Assembly: GCA_002270565.1 (NCBI GenBank) | Contig: NQMI01000282.1 | Coordinates: forward strand, 1,729 to 22,964 | Direction: 5' to 3' | Length of the DNA: 21,236 bases | Source of the DNA: Stenocarpella maydis | Lineage: Eukaryota > Ascomycota > Sordariomycetes > Diaporthales > Diaporthaceae | Shown here: positions 20,748 through 21,236 of the stretch, piece by piece | Layout of the letters: the number at the start of each line of letters is the position of its first letter | Numbering within the stretch: position 1 is the first letter of the stretch | Translations under genes and position numbers: made by a program | Notes under the pieces: model-generated | What the model was told of the DNA's origin: nothing | The model's input: only the letters and a program-made list of their open reading frames with translations | Database searches by the model: none

Positions 20748-21236
20748 TTAAGAAGTAACTAAGACTAGGAAGTAGCTAACCTGCTTTTTCATATAAAAAA
20801 CCTTTATATATAACCCTTTAAAAAGTTTTTCTAAAGCATCTAAAATTATCACAAATTAATTAAGCTTTTTTATATATAAAATTATATATAATTTACTATA
20901 AATTTTATTTATATTTATTAATTAACTTGTTTTATTTTTTAATTAATAATAATTGAATAAGAATTAATATAATTAATACAATTAATAAATAAATTTAAAT
21001 TTCAGGGTAACTTAAATTCTATATAGTTTAATTATAGTTTTCTTTTAACATAATCTCTAGAACTTCTCGTTATAAACCTATATTAAAAAAAATATAAAAT
21101 TATAGAAGTCTAAAATCAATGTCTTTTTAATAAATAAGCTGAAAAAAGTCTAAAAGTTTTGAAAAAACTTCTACTGTTATTTATATACTTATAATTAAAT
21201 CCTGAAATTTTCGTCCCTTTAGGCCTAGTTTAAGGG
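20748..21236. mobile_element. Foldback element (MITE-like), right copy, cut by the window end
   Basis: The left end (AAGAAGTAACTAAGACTAGG, then AAGTAGCTAACCTG and ATATAAAAAACC) matches the left end of the 96-509 element and is preceded by TA (20746-20747). The last 33 bases (21204-21236) match the right arm of that element at 401-437. Comparison suggests the true right end lies about 75 bases beyond the window, for a total near 565 bases. It is longer than the left copy and without coding capacity. Confidence 0.7.

Larger units (their letters stand above)
19960..21236. other. AT-rich block, right flank
   Basis: GC is well under a quarter in most lines. There are A/T runs and TA-rich text like the left flank, and no coding sequence. 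It holds a tRNA gene and part of a foldback element and runs off the window. Consistent with RIP-degraded repeats. Confidence 0.8.

Overview
The window looks like nuclear DNA of a filamentous ascomycete (Pezizomycotina, plausibly a Sordariomycete). Three things point there: a velvet-family developmental regulator, a nuclear tRNA gene with a short intron after position 37, and a two-compartment base composition in which a GC-rich block (about 0.76-19.9 kb) sits between two very AT-rich blocks (1 to about 0.76 kb, and about 19.96 kb to the end). AT-rich repeat blocks with sharp edges are typical of genomes shaped by repeat-induced point mutation (RIP). The species cannot be named from the sequence.

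Layout. 1-760: AT-rich block holding one complete small inverted-repeat element (96-509) flanked by TA. 1261-2679 (minus): the only convincing protein gene, a VosA-like velvet regulator of 472 residues in one coding exon. It has an ATG-free leader, a well-formed candidate 5'UTR intron (2856-2976) and a pyrimidine-rich promoter tract near 3118-3151. 3160-5000: upstream region with one long but unconvincing open frame (3344-4381, minus). 5000-19900: about 15 kb of GC-rich DNA in which I recognise no gene; many short frames overlap on both strands, none with a recognisable domain. Within it, 10.5-13.6 kb is dense in microsatellites, mirror and alternating tracts, and palindromes. 19960-21236: second AT-rich block with an intron-containing tRNA gene (20189-20293, minus, probably Ile-UAU) and the left part of a second copy of the 96-509 element, cut by the window end.

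The velvet protein should act as a nuclear DNA-binding regulator of sporulation and secondary metabolism, by homology. No metabolite gene cluster, resistance system or other multi-gene system is visible. The most unusual points are the long apparently gene-free GC-rich block, the same small foldback element in both AT-rich flanks, and the concentration of non-B-DNA sequence motifs at 10.5-13.6 kb.
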